Assembly: GCA_001664505.1 (NCBI GenBank)
Contig: CP011806.1
Span: forward strand, 564,841 to 628,840
Direction of reading: 5' to 3'
Length of the DNA stretch: 64,000 nt
From: Acidobacteria bacterium Mor1
GTDB lineage: Bacteria > Acidobacteriota > Polarisedimenticolia > Polarisedimenticolales > Polarisedimenticolaceae
Positions 1-8,529 of the stretch are shown in pieces. A program made the translations under genes and the position numbers. The number at the start of each line of letters is the position of its first letter. Position 1 is the first letter of the stretch. The notes beneath the pieces are model-generated. The model worked only from the letters and a program-made list of their open reading frames with translations. It had not been told where the DNA came from and made no database searches.

Positions 1-2
1 AG

Positions 3-395
3 AGCGCCTTCGTGACCTTCTCGGCGCTGGAGCTGCGCCAGGTCGGCGGCGATTGGGTCGGAGCCAGCGGGGCGTTCCCCTTGGAGCTGGACCTGCTGAC
101 CCTGGTCAACGGCACCGAGGCGGAGCTGGGCAACGGCTCCCTGCCTGCAGGCCAGTACGACGCCATGCGCGCCACCATCTCCGGCGTCCGCGTGGTCCTG
201 GTCGATACCACCGAGATCGACGTGCCGCTGCCCGGCGGCAGCCTGTCGACCGAGGTCGCCAGCTTCCCGGTGATCACCATCGATGAGAACGGCGCCCTGA
301 CGGTGACTCTCGACTTCCCGGTCGACTCGTCGTTCACCGTCAACGGGACGACCATCACTTTCAGTCCCTCGATCATTTTCGAGGGATCCAACTAG
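3..395 (+). CDS. DUF4382-type protein, C-terminal part (cut by window start)
   Basis: The reading frame is open from the first bases of the window, so this is the last ~130 residues of a longer protein. The GTG at 12 is probably internal, because the in-frame codons before it (Ser-Ala-Phe) continue the same beta-strand pattern. The segment alternates short hydrophobic strands and contains 'LPAGQYDAMRATISGV' and a closing 'GTTITFSPSIIFEGSN', which resembles DUF4382 domains: secreted or lipid-anchored beta-sandwich proteins of unknown role in which a Leu-Pro-Ala-Gly-x-Tyr motif precedes a strand. The N-terminus, where a signal or lipobox would be, is outside the window. A strong terminator lies 33 bases after the stop, so this gene ends its transcription unit. 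The family call comes from motif memory; the cellular role is unknown. Confidence 0.6.
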   Translation, partial: SAFVTFSALELRQVGGDWVGASGAFPLELDLLTLVNGTEAELGNGSLPAGQYDAMRATISGVRVVLVDTTEIDVPLPGGSLSTEVASFPVITIDENGALTVTLDFPVDSSFTVNGTTITFSPSIIFEGSN

Positions 396-427
396 TCGCC
401 GAGCCAGTCTCCCCCAGGGTCTGGCAA

Positions 428-470
428 GAGCCCTGCCCCGAATGGTTCGGGGCAGGGCTCCTTTCTTTTC
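428..470 (+). terminator. Intrinsic terminator after the DUF4382 gene
   Basis: A perfect 15-bp stem (428-442 pairs with 446-460) around a 3-base loop is followed by a T-rich stretch (461-470, CTTTCTTTTC). It lies 33 bases after the stop of the plus-strand gene ending at 395. The side facing the minus-strand gene that ends at 522 has no T-tract, so it should act mainly on plus-strand transcription. Confidence 0.85.
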
Positions 471-521
471 GGGGATCTCTCTTCGGGGCCCGGCTTCAGC
501 CGGCGGGCACTACTGGCCGGG

Positions 522-1250
522 TCAGCCGCGGGTGCGGACGGTGGAGAGCCCGCCGTCGACGCCGAACACCTGTCCGGTGACCCAGTCCTGGTTCTCGTCG
601 AGGAGCCAGGCGGCAAAGCGGGCGACCTGGTCGGCCTCCCCGAGCTTTCCCAGCGGGTGCATGGCGAGAGACGCCTTCTCACCTGCAGGGCTGCCGGTGA
701 TCCGTGCGCTCAACGGCGTTCGCACCAATCCCGGTGCCAGGGCATTGAACCGCAGTCCCCGTGAGGCGTAGCTGGCCGCCGCGGATTGCATCAGGCCGAT
801 CACTCCGGCCTTGGCCGCTGCGATCGCCTCGTGGTTGGCGAGCCCGACCCGCGCTGCCGACGAGGACATCAACACCACCGAACCGGCCCCCTTGATGGTT
901 CGGGCCGCGCTGCGCACCGCGTGGAAGGCGGTGGTCAGGTTCAGGCTGAGGGTCTCGGCCCAGTCCTCGTCCCGGGTCAGATGGGCCGGCTTGAGCAGGA
1001 TCGAGCCGACAGCGTTGACCACCCCGTCGAGGGATCCGTGCTGCTCGACCGCCAGCCGCGCCGCGTTCTCGTAGGCCGCCGGGTCGGTGGCATCCATCGC
1101 GACCGGCAGGCCGTCCAGCCGGTCGGCCAGTTCTCGCAGGGGTCCCTCCCGCCGCGCTGCCAGGACCAGCCGGTGGCCGTCCCGGGCGAGCATCTCACAA
1201 AGGGCGCTGCCGATACCTCCGCTGGCACCGACGATCAGATAGGTCGCCAT
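522..1250 (-). CDS. SDR-family oxidoreductase-like protein lacking the catalytic Tyr
   Basis: A short-chain dehydrogenase/reductase fold of 242 residues, normal for the family. The start at 1250 is preferred over an upstream ATG because GGAGG sits just upstream of it. The N-terminal GASGGIG (residues 8-14) is the nucleotide-binding glycine motif, NAVG (79-82) matches the NNAG element, Asn104 matches the structural Asn, and the active-site Ser lies in MSSSA (128-132). Lys147 of the YxxxK motif is present in AIAAAK, but the residue four before it is Ile143 instead of Tyr. The usual proton donor is therefore missing. The C-terminal GLVRTPLSARI and GVDGG elements are typical of SDRs. It may be a pseudo-enzyme, use another acid, or bind cofactor for a structural role. 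It is divergent from the epimerase gene at 1424; the substrate cannot be inferred. Confidence 0.8.
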   Translation of the reverse strand: MATYLIVGASGGIGSALCEMLARDGHRLVLAARREGPLRELADRLDGLPVAMDATDPAAYENAARLAVEQHGSLDGVVNAVGSILLKPAHLTRDEDWAETLSLNLTTAFHAVRSAARTIKGAGSVVLMSSSAARVGLANHEAIAAAKAGVIGLMQSAAASYASRGLRFNALAPGLVRTPLSARITGSPAGEKASLAMHPLGKLGEADQVARFAAWLLDENQDWVTGQVFGVDGGLSTVRTRG

Positions 1251-1423
1251 GGAATCCTCCTTCGCCCTCACAGCCTAATCACGGCGTCCAATCCAGGGGA
1301 ACGCCGGCGACGAACCGCAGGGGCCCGGCGCAGGGGCGGCAGCGTCCGGCGCAGGGACGGCAGGATCGCTACCATGCAGAGCCGGGCATCGAGCCCGGGT
1401 GGATGTCCTCGAGGGAGCCTAGC

Positions 1424-2614
1424 GTGCGCAAGATCACCGTCGTAACCACGTCGAGGGCGGACTACAGCCACCTTCGCTGGGTCCTCGAGTCGATCCGGGA
1501 GCACCCGGAGCTGGACCTGCGGTTCTGCGCCGTCGGTTCGATGCTCAGTGGAGAGTTCGGTGAAGGCGCCCGGGAAGCGGAGAGCGACGGCTTTCCGGTG
1601 GATGACCCGATCGAGTGTCTGATCAGTTCGGACACCGATGTCGGGATGGCCAAGACTATCGGCGTCGCGTCTCTCGGTCTTGCCGATGCGCTGGCACGCC
1701 ATCGGCCCGACATCTTGCTGTTGATTGCCGATCGCTACGAACTCCTCGCTCCCGCCGCGGTGGCCACGGCGCTACGTATCCCGATCGCCCACATCGAGGG
1801 AGGGGAGGTGAGCGAGGGCGCCATCGACGACGCGGTGCGCAACGCGGTGACCAAGCTGAGCCACATCCACTTCACCCCGACCGAGGGGGCGGCGTTGCGG
1901 GTGCTGGCCATGGGGGAGGAGCCCTGGCGAGTGTACCGCACCGGTGCGCCCTCGTTGGACCACCTGCGCCGCAGCGAGCTTCCCGATGCCGAGAGCCTGG
2001 CCCGGGAACTGGGTTGGAAACCGGAGCGTCCGCCGGTGGTGGTGGCGTATCACCCGGTGACGATCGCCCAGGACACCCTGCGCGAGGCGGACGCGGTCTA
2101 CGAGGCTCTGTCGCGGATCGACCAGCCGCTGTTGTTCTGCTTCCCCAACGCCGATGCAGGTAGCCGTCAGCTCGTTCGGCGTGCCGAAGCACTCTGCGCC
2201 AACCGGGAAGACGCCCGCCTGTTCGTCAACCTCAACCCGGTGGTCTACTGGGCCGCGTTGCGCGACGCGGCGGCCATGGTCGGCAATTCGAGTAGCGGCA
2301 TCATGGAGAGCCCTTCCCTCGAGTTACCTGCGGTCAACATCGGGATGCGCCAGCAAGGGCGCGAGCGCGCGGGAAACATCATCGACTGCGCGCCGGAGGT
2401 GGAGGCGATCCTCGACGCCGTTCGGCGGGCCCTGGATCCCGGTTTCCGCCGGGGCCTGAAGGGGCTGGTGAATCCCTACGGTGACGGCCGCTCCGGGGAG
2501 CGGATCGCCCGGGTGCTGGCCGAGGCGCCCCTGGGCGAGTCGCTGCTGCTCAAGCGAGCGTTGCCCCTGGAAGCTCCCGGCGCGGGAGAGGATGGGGCGG
2601 ACGAGGCCGGGTAG
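1424..2614 (+). CDS. UDP-N-acetylglucosamine 2-epimerase (hydrolysing), NeuC-like
   Basis: A GT-B fold sugar-nucleotide epimerase of 396 residues, about the usual family size. The opening 'RKITVVTTSRADYSHLRW' is the NeuC/NnaA-type N-terminus. Family motifs follow in order: 'LLIADRYELLAPAAVA', 'IAHIEGGEVSEGAIDDAVRN', 'THFTPT'-like 'SHIHFTPTEGA', a second Rossmann half around residue 210, and 'VGNSSSGIMESPSL' near residue 290, the UDP-binding loop. These enzymes hydrolyse UDP-GlcNAc to ManNAc and UDP for sialic, legionaminic or related nonulosonic acids. The GTG at 1424 has GAGGGA 8 bases upstream, better than the ATG at 1403. No sialic acid synthase or cytidylyltransferase gene is adjacent, so the product is unknown. 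It converges on the DUF4097 gene with a gap of 18 bases. Confidence 0.88.
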   Translation: MRKITVVTTSRADYSHLRWVLESIREHPELDLRFCAVGSMLSGEFGEGAREAESDGFPVDDPIECLISSDTDVGMAKTIGVASLGLADALARHRPDILLLIADRYELLAPAAVATALRIPIAHIEGGEVSEGAIDDAVRNAVTKLSHIHFTPTEGAALRVLAMGEEPWRVYRTGAPSLDHLRRSELPDAESLARELGWKPERPPVVVAYHPVTIAQDTLREADAVYEALSRIDQPLLFCFPNADAGSRQLVRRAEALCANREDARLFVNLNPVVYWAALRDAAAMVGNSSSGIMESPSLELPAVNIGMRQQGRERAGNIIDCAPEVEAILDAVRRALDPGFRRGLKGLVNPYGDGRSGERIARVLAEAPLGESLLLKRALPLEAPGAGEDGADEAG

Positions 2615-2632
2615 CCGGCACGGGCTGACGGC

Positions 2633-3739
2633 CTACTGGGATCGCAGGGTCACCTTGCCGCCGGCCGCCACCGCGAGGCGGGGGCCGCCGCGCTTGTGCT
2701 GCCAGTGAGTACCCTCGGAGTCCTGGCCGACCTGCTCCAGCTCCAGCCCCTCGGCGGCGAACCCGTTTCCCGCGGTCCGGGTGGTGAGCGCGAAGGAGGC
2801 GTAGCGGCCCAGACGAAGCTCCACGTCGCCACGGCGGCTCTCGACCTGCCACGAGCGAGCGTACTTGAGGGTCGACTCCAGCTCGATGTCCCCGCCCGCG
2901 CTTTCCACCGCCAGCTGCCCGGGCTCCAGCTGGTAGAGCACGATCGCTCCCTCGCTGCTGCGGGCCTCGACCTGTTCCGCCTTGATGTCCGTGGCCTCGA
3001 TGGAGCCCTCGCCGGATTGCAGGCTGACGGAGCCGGTCTGCACGTCGGCCAACATCAGGTCGCCGGTTCCGGTCTGAAGCGAGAGCTGCCCGCCGCGCAC
3101 GGTGCGCACATCCAGGGTTCCCCGGGCCGAGCGGGCGTCGAGGGTGCCGTAGAACTGCTGGACCCGGACCGCTCCGGCGGCGTTGGTCAGCGAGAGGTCT
3201 CCCCGGAACCGGGCGCAATCGATGGAGCCCACCGCCTGGCGCAAGGCCGCACGGGAATCCCTGGGCAGCCGGACTCGCAGGTGTACCGCCAGGGCGGGGG
3301 CCTTGCGCACGTTGCCCAGTTCGACCATGCGGCCGTCGTACTCGGCGGTGACCGTGTCTTTCTTGAGCAGCGGCGTGACCCATCGCGAGATCAGTCCGCC
3401 CCGTTCCGCACGAGGCAGGCGGAAGGTCGTGTGGCGGTCAACCGGGAAGGTCACCTGGACCCGGGTGCCGTCGATGCGGAACGCGATCGACTCCGCGAGG
3501 CTGCGGGCCAGTTCCGGGTCCTTGTGTTCGGCGATCACCGTCGCTTCGAGCAGCGCCTCTCCCGCCGGAGCATCTCCCTCGACCTGGATCGAACCGAGGA
3601 GGTTCTCGAGCTCCAGGGTGGACCCGGGCGGTAGCGCCACCCGGCCCTCGACGCTGCGTTGGATCGGGTCGCCGGCGTAGAGCGTGGGCCCGCAGAGAAG
3701 AACGGCAAGGATGGTCAGCAGCAACGGCAGTCGGCGCAT
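2633..3739 (-). CDS. Secreted DUF4097 beta-helix protein
   Basis: A 368-residue exported protein. A signal peptide is visible (basic MRR, a hydrophobic stretch to about residue 20, then LYAGDP). The mature part is made of short repeated beta-strands such as 'TLDVRTVRGGQLSLQTGTGD', 'VSLQSGEGSIEATDIKAEQV' and 'VESAGGDIELESTL', each carrying the Gly-Asp/Gly-Ser turns of DUF4097 (putative adhesin) domains, which form a right-handed beta-solenoid. DUF4097 proteins are often envelope-associated and sit near anti-sigma or stress genes; no such neighbour is seen here. An AGGAGG site precedes the ATG and a plausible promoter lies immediately upstream. The role is unknown beyond probable periplasmic or outer-surface location. 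Confidence 0.72.
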   Translation of the reverse strand: MRRLPLLLTILAVLLCGPTLYAGDPIQRSVEGRVALPPGSTLELENLLGSIQVEGDAPAGEALLEATVIAEHKDPELARSLAESIAFRIDGTRVQVTFPVDRHTTFRLPRAERGGLISRWVTPLLKKDTVTAEYDGRMVELGNVRKAPALAVHLRVRLPRDSRAALRQAVGSIDCARFRGDLSLTNAAGAVRVQQFYGTLDARSARGTLDVRTVRGGQLSLQTGTGDLMLADVQTGSVSLQSGEGSIEATDIKAEQVEARSSEGAIVLYQLEPGQLAVESAGGDIELESTLKYARSWQVESRRGDVELRLGRYASFALTTRTAGNGFAAEGLELEQVGQDSEGTHWQHKRGGPRLAVAAGGKVTLRSQ

Positions 3740-3759
3740 GGGAGAACCTCCTGGCGTCG

Positions 3760-3788
3760 AACATAGGGTCCTTGCAGGGCAGGGTCAC
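3760..3788 (-). promoter_or_regulatory. Predicted sigma-70-type promoter for the DUF4097 gene
   Basis: On the minus strand, GTGACC (3783-3788), a 17-base spacer and TATGTT (3760-3765) resemble -35 and -10 elements, with 4 of 6 and 4 of 6 consensus bases. The predicted start of transcription is near 3753, just ahead of the AGGAGG at 3747-3752 and the ATG at 3739. This is a pattern match only. Confidence 0.45.
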
Positions 3789-3823
3789 CCGCCGCGGGTT
3801 ACCGTCTTGAAAGGGGATGACGC

Positions 3824-4558
3824 TCAGGGGAACAGCAGGCGGGTCCGCAGCGGGTTGACCCGGCGGCGCTCGATCGTCTGCGGTCCGTCGGCCCAATCCA
3901 CCAGGCAGATCTGGGTCTGTTCGGAGGGTGGCGCCAGAGCACCCGCGTTGAGACAGGGCACTCCGTCGATGACCTCGAGTCCGGCGGCCTCGTGGATATG
4001 CCCGCAAAGGAACAGTCGTGGGGTAAGCCGGCGGATCGCCGCAGCGACCGCGCGGCTTCCGACGTGGGCGCCGCGGCCGGTGAGATCCAGCGACGTTCCT
4101 GCCGGAGGGGTGTGGGAGATCAGGATGTCCAGGCCCGGTTCGGCGGGGATACCCTCGAGGGTCTGCTCCGCCGCGTCTTCACCCCACTCGTAGGGAAAGC
4201 CGAATCGCTCGGGGCCGGCGCCACCGAAGCCTGCGACCCGCAAGCCCGCCGCCTCGACCACCCGGCCGTCGACGTTCTGCGCACCGCTCGCCGCAGGTGG
4301 ATCGGGCAGGTCGTGGTTTCCCGGCACGAACAGCACCGGGCAGGCGAGTCGCTCGGCGATATCGTCCAGCACGGCTTGTACCGAAGTGTCGTGGGCTGCT
4401 CGGTGAGCGCGCCGGTCGGCATCATCCCACGGCGGGTCGAGGCCGACATCGCCGACCTGCAGCGCCAGGTCGATCGAAACGCCGTCGATCAGATCGAGGG
4501 ACTCGGACAGGGTCCGGCGCCGGTCGTGCACGTCTCCGATGACCGCAAGCCGGAGCAA
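3824..4558 (-). CDS. Calcineurin-like metallophosphoesterase
   Basis: A 244-residue cytoplasmic protein with the five-part metallophosphoesterase signature: GDVHD (residues 8-12), GDVGLD near 36, GNHD near 80, SHTP near 149 and GHIHE near 187. These residues hold the di-metal centre that hydrolyses phosphomono- or diesters; the substrate cannot be told from sequence. The size and the Leu-Arg-Leu-Ala-Val-Ile-Gly-Asp-Val-His opening resemble the small Icc-like/YfcE group. The start is a TTG at 4558, chosen because GGGAGG lies 6 bases upstream and the motif begins at residue 5. It is the last gene of a minus-strand set with the CRTAC1 and TPR genes, 19 bases after the former. Confidence 0.87.
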   Translation of the reverse strand: MLRLAVIGDVHDRRRTLSESLDLIDGVSIDLALQVGDVGLDPPWDDADRRAHRAAHDTSVQAVLDDIAERLACPVLFVPGNHDLPDPPAASGAQNVDGRVVEAAGLRVAGFGGAGPERFGFPYEWGEDAAEQTLEGIPAEPGLDILISHTPPAGTSLDLTGRGAHVGSRAVAAAIRRLTPRLFLCGHIHEAAGLEVIDGVPCLNAGALAPPSEQTQICLVDWADGPQTIERRRVNPLRTRLLFP

Positions 4559-4577
4559 TCGAAACCTCCCGGATGCT

Positions 4578-6293
4578 TTAGCGGGTGCCGGGCCGCGGCT
4601 TCTGGTGCTTGCCCTCGACCACTTCGACCAGACGGCCGGTGCTGACCGCAGGCAGGACGTCGACGGTGCCCGACGGCCAGCGCACCTCGACCCGCGCCTT
4701 CTTGGCGCTTCCCAGCCCGAAGTGCAGGCGAGGGTCCGACTGGGAGAGGTACGAACCGCCCCCCTTGCGGTGACGGCTGTGGGTCTTGCCGTCGACGGTG
4801 ACCCGCACCTCGGTGCCGACGGCGTCCCGGTTGCTGCGTGTCGGCCGCAGTTGAACCGTCAGGTGGGTGCCTCGGCGGGGAGTGTCGTTGCGCAGCAGCA
4901 CCACGGCGTCGTCGATGGCGGTGGCCAGGATGTCCACGTCGCCGTCGTTGTCGTAGTCGCCGAAGGCGGCCCCGCGGTACGAGCGGGCCAGGCCCAGAGC
5001 ACCCTCTGCGGGAGCCAGGTGAAACTTGCCGCCCTCGCGCACGAACAGGTGGTTGCGTTGCCGGTAGTGCAGGCCGTTGTCGTAGTCGTCGACGTTGGGG
5101 TAGAGGTGTCCGTTGGCGATGAACAGGTCGAGATCGCCGTCCAGATCGAAATCGTGGAAGCCGGTACCCCAGGAGAGGGCCATGCGGGTCACCCCGAGTC
5201 CCTGGCGCAGGCTGTCGTCGATGAAGTACTTGCCCTTCTGGCTGCGGTAGATCGTGTTCAGATCGTGAGAGAAGTTGGTCACGACCAGATCGCCCCAGCC
5301 ATCCCCGTCGAAGTCGGCGAAGTCGGTGCCCATTCCCGCCTGGGCCCGTCCACTGCCGCTCAGGGCGGTCAGCGAGCGAACGCCGATGTCGACGAACTTG
5401 CCGTTGCCTTCGTTGCGCCACAGGGAGTTGGCCACCGAATCGTTCGCGACGTACACGTCCTGGTCGCCGTCGAGGTCGAAGTCGGCGGTCACCACCCCCA
5501 GGGCGAAGCGGGGCTTGTCGAGGAACAGGCCGGCGTCCCGGGTGACGTCGATGAAGGTGCCGTCTCCGTTGTTGCGGTAGAGCACGTCCTGCTGGGGCGG
5601 CAGGCCCATCGGGCCGCAGAACACCGGAATGCCCTGGATCGTGCAGTTGGGCTTCTTGGCCGCCTCGGGAGTGCCGAAGGCGGGGACCTGGGTGCGCTTG
5701 AAGTCGACGTAGTTTGCCACGTAGAGGTCGAGGTCGCCGTCGCCGTCCATGTCGAAGAACGCGGCGGAGCTGCCCCAGCCGCGGTCACCGACACCGGCGG
5801 CCGCGGTGATGTCCTCGAAGGCGCCGTCCCCCCGGTTTCGGAACAGGCGGTTGGCGCCCAGGTTGGTCACGTAGATATCCGGCGCGCCGTCGTTGTCGAT
5901 GTCGCCGACGGCCACTCCCTGTCCCCAGCCGCGGTCTCCCACGCCGGCGCGCTTGGTTACATCGGCGAAGCCGCCCTTGCCGTTGCCGCGATAGAGGCGG
6001 TTGGGCTCCCCCTGGCCCGGCTTGCGGTCGTAGTCGGAACCGTTGACCAGATACAGGTCGAGGTTTCCGTCGCCGTCGTAGTCGAGCCAGGCTGCGCCAC
6101 TTCCCATGGATTCGGTGAGGTAGCGCTTGCCCCGGGGAGCGGCACCGCAGACGTTGGTGAACTCGATTCCGGAGTCGGCGGTCGCGTCGGTGAACAGGGG
6201 AGCCGACCGGGCACTGCCGGCTGAAGAGGCAAGTGCGATGGAGCCGACGCCCAGGACGACCGCAACCCACCCGGCGATGCGCCGCACGGTCAC
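4578..6293 (-). CDS. CRTAC1-family protein with FG-GAP/VCBS repeats and ASPIC/UnbV domain
   Basis: A 571-residue secreted protein. After a signal-like N-terminus (MTVRRIAG, hydrophobic to about residue 25) come repeated calcium-binding FG-GAP/VCBS units with the pattern Asp-x-Asp-x-Asp-Gly-Asp-x-Asp-Leu, for example 'WLDYDGDGNLDLYLVNGS', 'DIDNDGAPDIYVTNLG', 'FDMDGDGDLDLYVANY' and 'FDLDGDLDLFIANGH'. The final ~90 residues, with 'VGTEVRVTVDGKTHSRHRKG', 'LHFGLGSAKKARVEVRWPSG' and 'VDVLPAV', match the ASPIC/UnbV domain. These proteins form beta-propellers and are common in Acidobacteria, Planctomycetes and Verrucomicrobia; most have no known function. The GTG start overlaps the TPR gene's stop by 4 bases, so the two are probably translationally coupled. 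Confidence 0.9.
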   Translation of the reverse strand: MTVRRIAGWVAVVLGVGSIALASSAGSARSAPLFTDATADSGIEFTNVCGAAPRGKRYLTESMGSGAAWLDYDGDGNLDLYLVNGSDYDRKPGQGEPNRLYRGNGKGGFADVTKRAGVGDRGWGQGVAVGDIDNDGAPDIYVTNLGANRLFRNRGDGAFEDITAAAGVGDRGWGSSAAFFDMDGDGDLDLYVANYVDFKRTQVPAFGTPEAAKKPNCTIQGIPVFCGPMGLPPQQDVLYRNNGDGTFIDVTRDAGLFLDKPRFALGVVTADFDLDGDQDVYVANDSVANSLWRNEGNGKFVDIGVRSLTALSGSGRAQAGMGTDFADFDGDGWGDLVVTNFSHDLNTIYRSQKGKYFIDDSLRQGLGVTRMALSWGTGFHDFDLDGDLDLFIANGHLYPNVDDYDNGLHYRQRNHLFVREGGKFHLAPAEGALGLARSYRGAAFGDYDNDGDVDILATAIDDAVVLLRNDTPRRGTHLTVQLRPTRSNRDAVGTEVRVTVDGKTHSRHRKGGGSYLSQSDPRLHFGLGSAKKARVEVRWPSGTVDVLPAVSTGRLVEVVEGKHQKPRPGTR

Positions 6294-7339
6294 GAACCCG
6301 CGGCCGCCTGGAGCTGTTGATGCCGTTCGAAGGCGGCCTGGGCCTGGTCTTCCTGGCCGAGCTGCATCAGCGCCTGTCCCAGGGTGTAGTAGGCGAAGCG
6401 GTGGTTCGGTTCGGCGGCCAGTAGCTGGGTCAGCAGGGAATGGGCCTGCTCCGCGTCGCCGAAAGACAGTGCAATCGAGGCGACCCGGAAGACGGCGTCG
6501 TTGTAGACCCGCTGTTCGTAGGCGTTGCGCGGGCGCAGTTCGAGGGTCGCCAGAAAGACGGCGTAGGCCTGCTGGGCCTGCCCCTGTCCCTGGAGCATCT
6601 CGCCGAGGTTGTAGTGGGCCAGCAGGTAGGTCGGGTCCGCCTCGATGGCCCGCTGGTAGTAGCCAAGGGCGGCCTGGTTGTCTCCGCGTTTGACGGCGAG
6701 ATTGGCCAGGTTGAGCAGGACCTTGGGATGATTCGGACGAAGCTCGAGAAGACGCAGGTAAGCGGCCTCGGCCTCGGTGAAGCGGGAAGCGCTGGAGTAA
6801 GCCAGACCGAGCTCGAACAGGCTCCGCAGTTCGGGCTGGAGTTCGGCGATGCGCTCGAAGTGGGGGACCGCCTCGGCGTGCCGGCCCGCCGCCCGAAGGC
6901 TGAAGGCCAACTCCCGGCGGAGTTCCACGTCGTCCGGGGAGGCGTCGACCCGGCCGGCCAGGGAATCCACGTCCCCCTTGACGTTGACGTCGGGCGGGGC
7001 CTGGGCGGACCCCTGGTCCGACAGCGCCTCGATCGGCGGGGCGGGCTCTTCGGGTACCGGATCGGCCGGCTGGGGGGCCGCGGCGTCTTCCCTGTCGGTC
7101 ACGAAGGTGACGTCGGGTAGAGCGGGTTCCGGCTCGGGCTCGTCCATCGGCGCTGGAGCAGCATTGTCCGGAGTGCCGGCCTCCGGGCTCTCGCCCGCCG
7201 AGGCGATTGAGTCGCCGCCTGCCGAGCCCGGGGCCTCATCCCCCTTGTCGCCGCAACCGCCGCATCCGGCCAGAGGCAGGAGCAGCAGCAGGGCCAGCAG
7301 GAGCGCCCGGGGGGTCCCGGCTGAGGTCGAAGGTCGCAT
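6290..7339 (-). CDS. TPR-repeat lipoprotein
   Basis: A 349-residue predicted lipoprotein. The leader (MRPSTSAGTPR, then a Leu-rich core) ends in a lipobox, Leu-Ala-Gly-Cys near residue 26. A 100-residue low-complexity Pro/Glu/Ala linker follows, then about six TPR units from ~125 to the C-terminus, for example 'AVPHFERIAELQPELRSLFE', 'ALGYYQRAIEADPTYLLAHY' and 'AYAVFLATLELRPRNAYEQR'. TPRs mediate protein-protein contact. It is the first gene of a minus-strand operon and overlaps the CRTAC1-family gene by 4 bases. The two may form an envelope complex, as TPR and ASPIC/UnbV proteins are frequent neighbours; that is inference. A possible -10 lies only 6 bases before the ATG. Confidence 0.85.
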   Translation of the reverse strand: MRPSTSAGTPRALLLALLLLLPLAGCGGCGDKGDEAPGSAGGDSIASAGESPEAGTPDNAAPAPMDEPEPEPALPDVTFVTDREDAAAPQPADPVPEEPAPPIEALSDQGSAQAPPDVNVKGDVDSLAGRVDASPDDVELRRELAFSLRAAGRHAEAVPHFERIAELQPELRSLFELGLAYSSASRFTEAEAAYLRLLELRPNHPKVLLNLANLAVKRGDNQAALGYYQRAIEADPTYLLAHYNLGEMLQGQGQAQQAYAVFLATLELRPRNAYEQRVYNDAVFRVASIALSFGDAEQAHSLLTQLLAAEPNHRFAYYTLGQALMQLGQEDQAQAAFERHQQLQAAAGS

Positions 7340-7345
7340 CTCGTT

Positions 7346-7369
7346 AGAATACCGCGTCTCGGCTATATT
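7346..7369. promoter_or_regulatory. Possible divergent -10 elements between TPR and CBS/CysK genes
   Basis: In the 109-base gap, TATTCT reads on the minus strand (7346-7351), 6 bases before the ATG of the TPR gene, and TATATT reads on the plus strand (7364-7369), 79 bases before the ATG at 7449. Neither has a recognisable -35. They are the only AT-rich hexamers in an otherwise GC-rich gap. Confidence 0.3.
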
Positions 7370-7448
7370 GCCCCATCCAAGTGGCCCTGGGCCGGTCCCG
7401 AATCCCCGGGAGCGCCAGGGGGCCGCACCGCCCCGAAGGGCTCGCTCG

Positions 7449-8423
7449 ATGCAGATCTACGACGATATTCTCGCCACTCTGGGGAACACCCCCCTCGTCC
7501 GCCTCGGTCGCTTCAGCCCCGAGGGCGGCCTGCTCGCGGCGAAGATCGAGTCCTTCAATCCCGGCTCCAGCGTCAAGGACCGGATCGGCCCGGCCCTGAT
7601 CGAGGCCGGGGAGAAGGCGGGGCTCCTCAAGCCGGGGGGCACCATCGTCGAGCCGACGTCGGGGAACACCGGAGTCGGGCTGGCCATGGCGGCCAACCTG
7701 AAGGGCTACAAGCTGATCTGCACCGCGGCGGACAAGATTCCCGCCGAGAAGGTCGCCCTTCTGCGGGCGTACGGGGCGGAGGTGATCACCTGTCCGACCC
7801 ACGTCGAGGCGGATGACCCCCGCTCGTATTACAAGGTCGCCGAGCGGCTGCGGGACGAGCACGGAGCGTATCTGCCGTACCAGTACTACAACCAGGCCAA
7901 CCCCGAGGCCCACTACCGGTCCACCGGCCCCGAGATCTGGAAGCAGACCGAGGGCAAGATCACCCACTACGTGGTGGGCATCGGCACCGGCGGCACGATC
8001 AGCGGCACGGCGAAGTACCTCAAGGAGCAGAACCCGGATATCCAGGTGGTCGGCGTCGATACCGTCGGCAGCATCTACGAGTACTACCACGAGCACCGCA
8101 AGCTGCCCCCGGCCGACCAGATCCACCAGTACCTGGTCGACGGCATCGGCGAAGATTTCATGCCCGAAACCGTCTGGTGGGACTACATCGACCGGGTGAT
8201 CACCATCGACGACGCCACCGCCTACGGCGTGACCATGGAACTCTCCCGTAAGGAGTCGATCTTCACCGGTTCCTCGGGCGGTTCCGCGGCAGCTGCGGCA
8301 CGCCTCGTGGCCCGGGAGTTGGACCCGGACAAGGTCGTCATCACCCTCTTTCCCGACTCCGGGGAGCGCTACCTGTCCAAGCTCAACGACGAGTGGATGC
8401 GCGAAAAGGGCCTGATCGGCTGA
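7449..8423 (+). CDS. PLP-dependent cysteine synthase / cystathionine beta-synthase
   Basis: A 324-residue fold-type II PLP enzyme. 'NTPLVRLGRFSPEGG' opens the fold, 'NPGSSVKDRIG' holds the PLP lysine (about residue 42), 'EPTSGNTGVGLAMAA' binds the substrate carboxylate, 'GIGTGGTISGTAKYLKE' is the phosphate-cup glycine loop, and 'SGGSAAAAARL' near residue 277 holds the Ser that contacts the PLP ring. O-acetylserine sulfhydrylases and cystathionine beta-synthases share all of these. The stretch 'SIYEYYHEHRKL' to 'VDGIGEDFMPETVWW' is more like the CBS branch, but the C-terminal pair of regulatory CBS domains is absent. The start at 7449 is the ATG directly before this conserved region. It stands alone and divergent from the TPR gene. 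Confidence 0.88.
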   Translation: MQIYDDILATLGNTPLVRLGRFSPEGGLLAAKIESFNPGSSVKDRIGPALIEAGEKAGLLKPGGTIVEPTSGNTGVGLAMAANLKGYKLICTAADKIPAEKVALLRAYGAEVITCPTHVEADDPRSYYKVAERLRDEHGAYLPYQYYNQANPEAHYRSTGPEIWKQTEGKITHYVVGIGTGGTISGTAKYLKEQNPDIQVVGVDTVGSIYEYYHEHRKLPPADQIHQYLVDGIGEDFMPETVWWDYIDRVITIDDATAYGVTMELSRKESIFTGSSGGSAAAAARLVARELDPDKVVITLFPDSGERYLSKLNDEWMREKGLIG

Positions 8424-8529
8424 CAGCGTTTTTGGCGCTTTGCGGCGCATTCGTCCCGGCGCGATTCCGGCCCGTTCGGAATACCCCGACAACCCGGCGA
8501 TTTCTCCCGTTCCTTTACCAAATAGCCCG

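Noticed and set aside
4539..6224. About 560-codon plus-strand open frame across the CRTAC1 gene
   Set aside because: Its Val/Gly/Ala/Asp-rich translation mirrors the FG-GAP Asp repeats on the other strand; no family match and no ribosome site.
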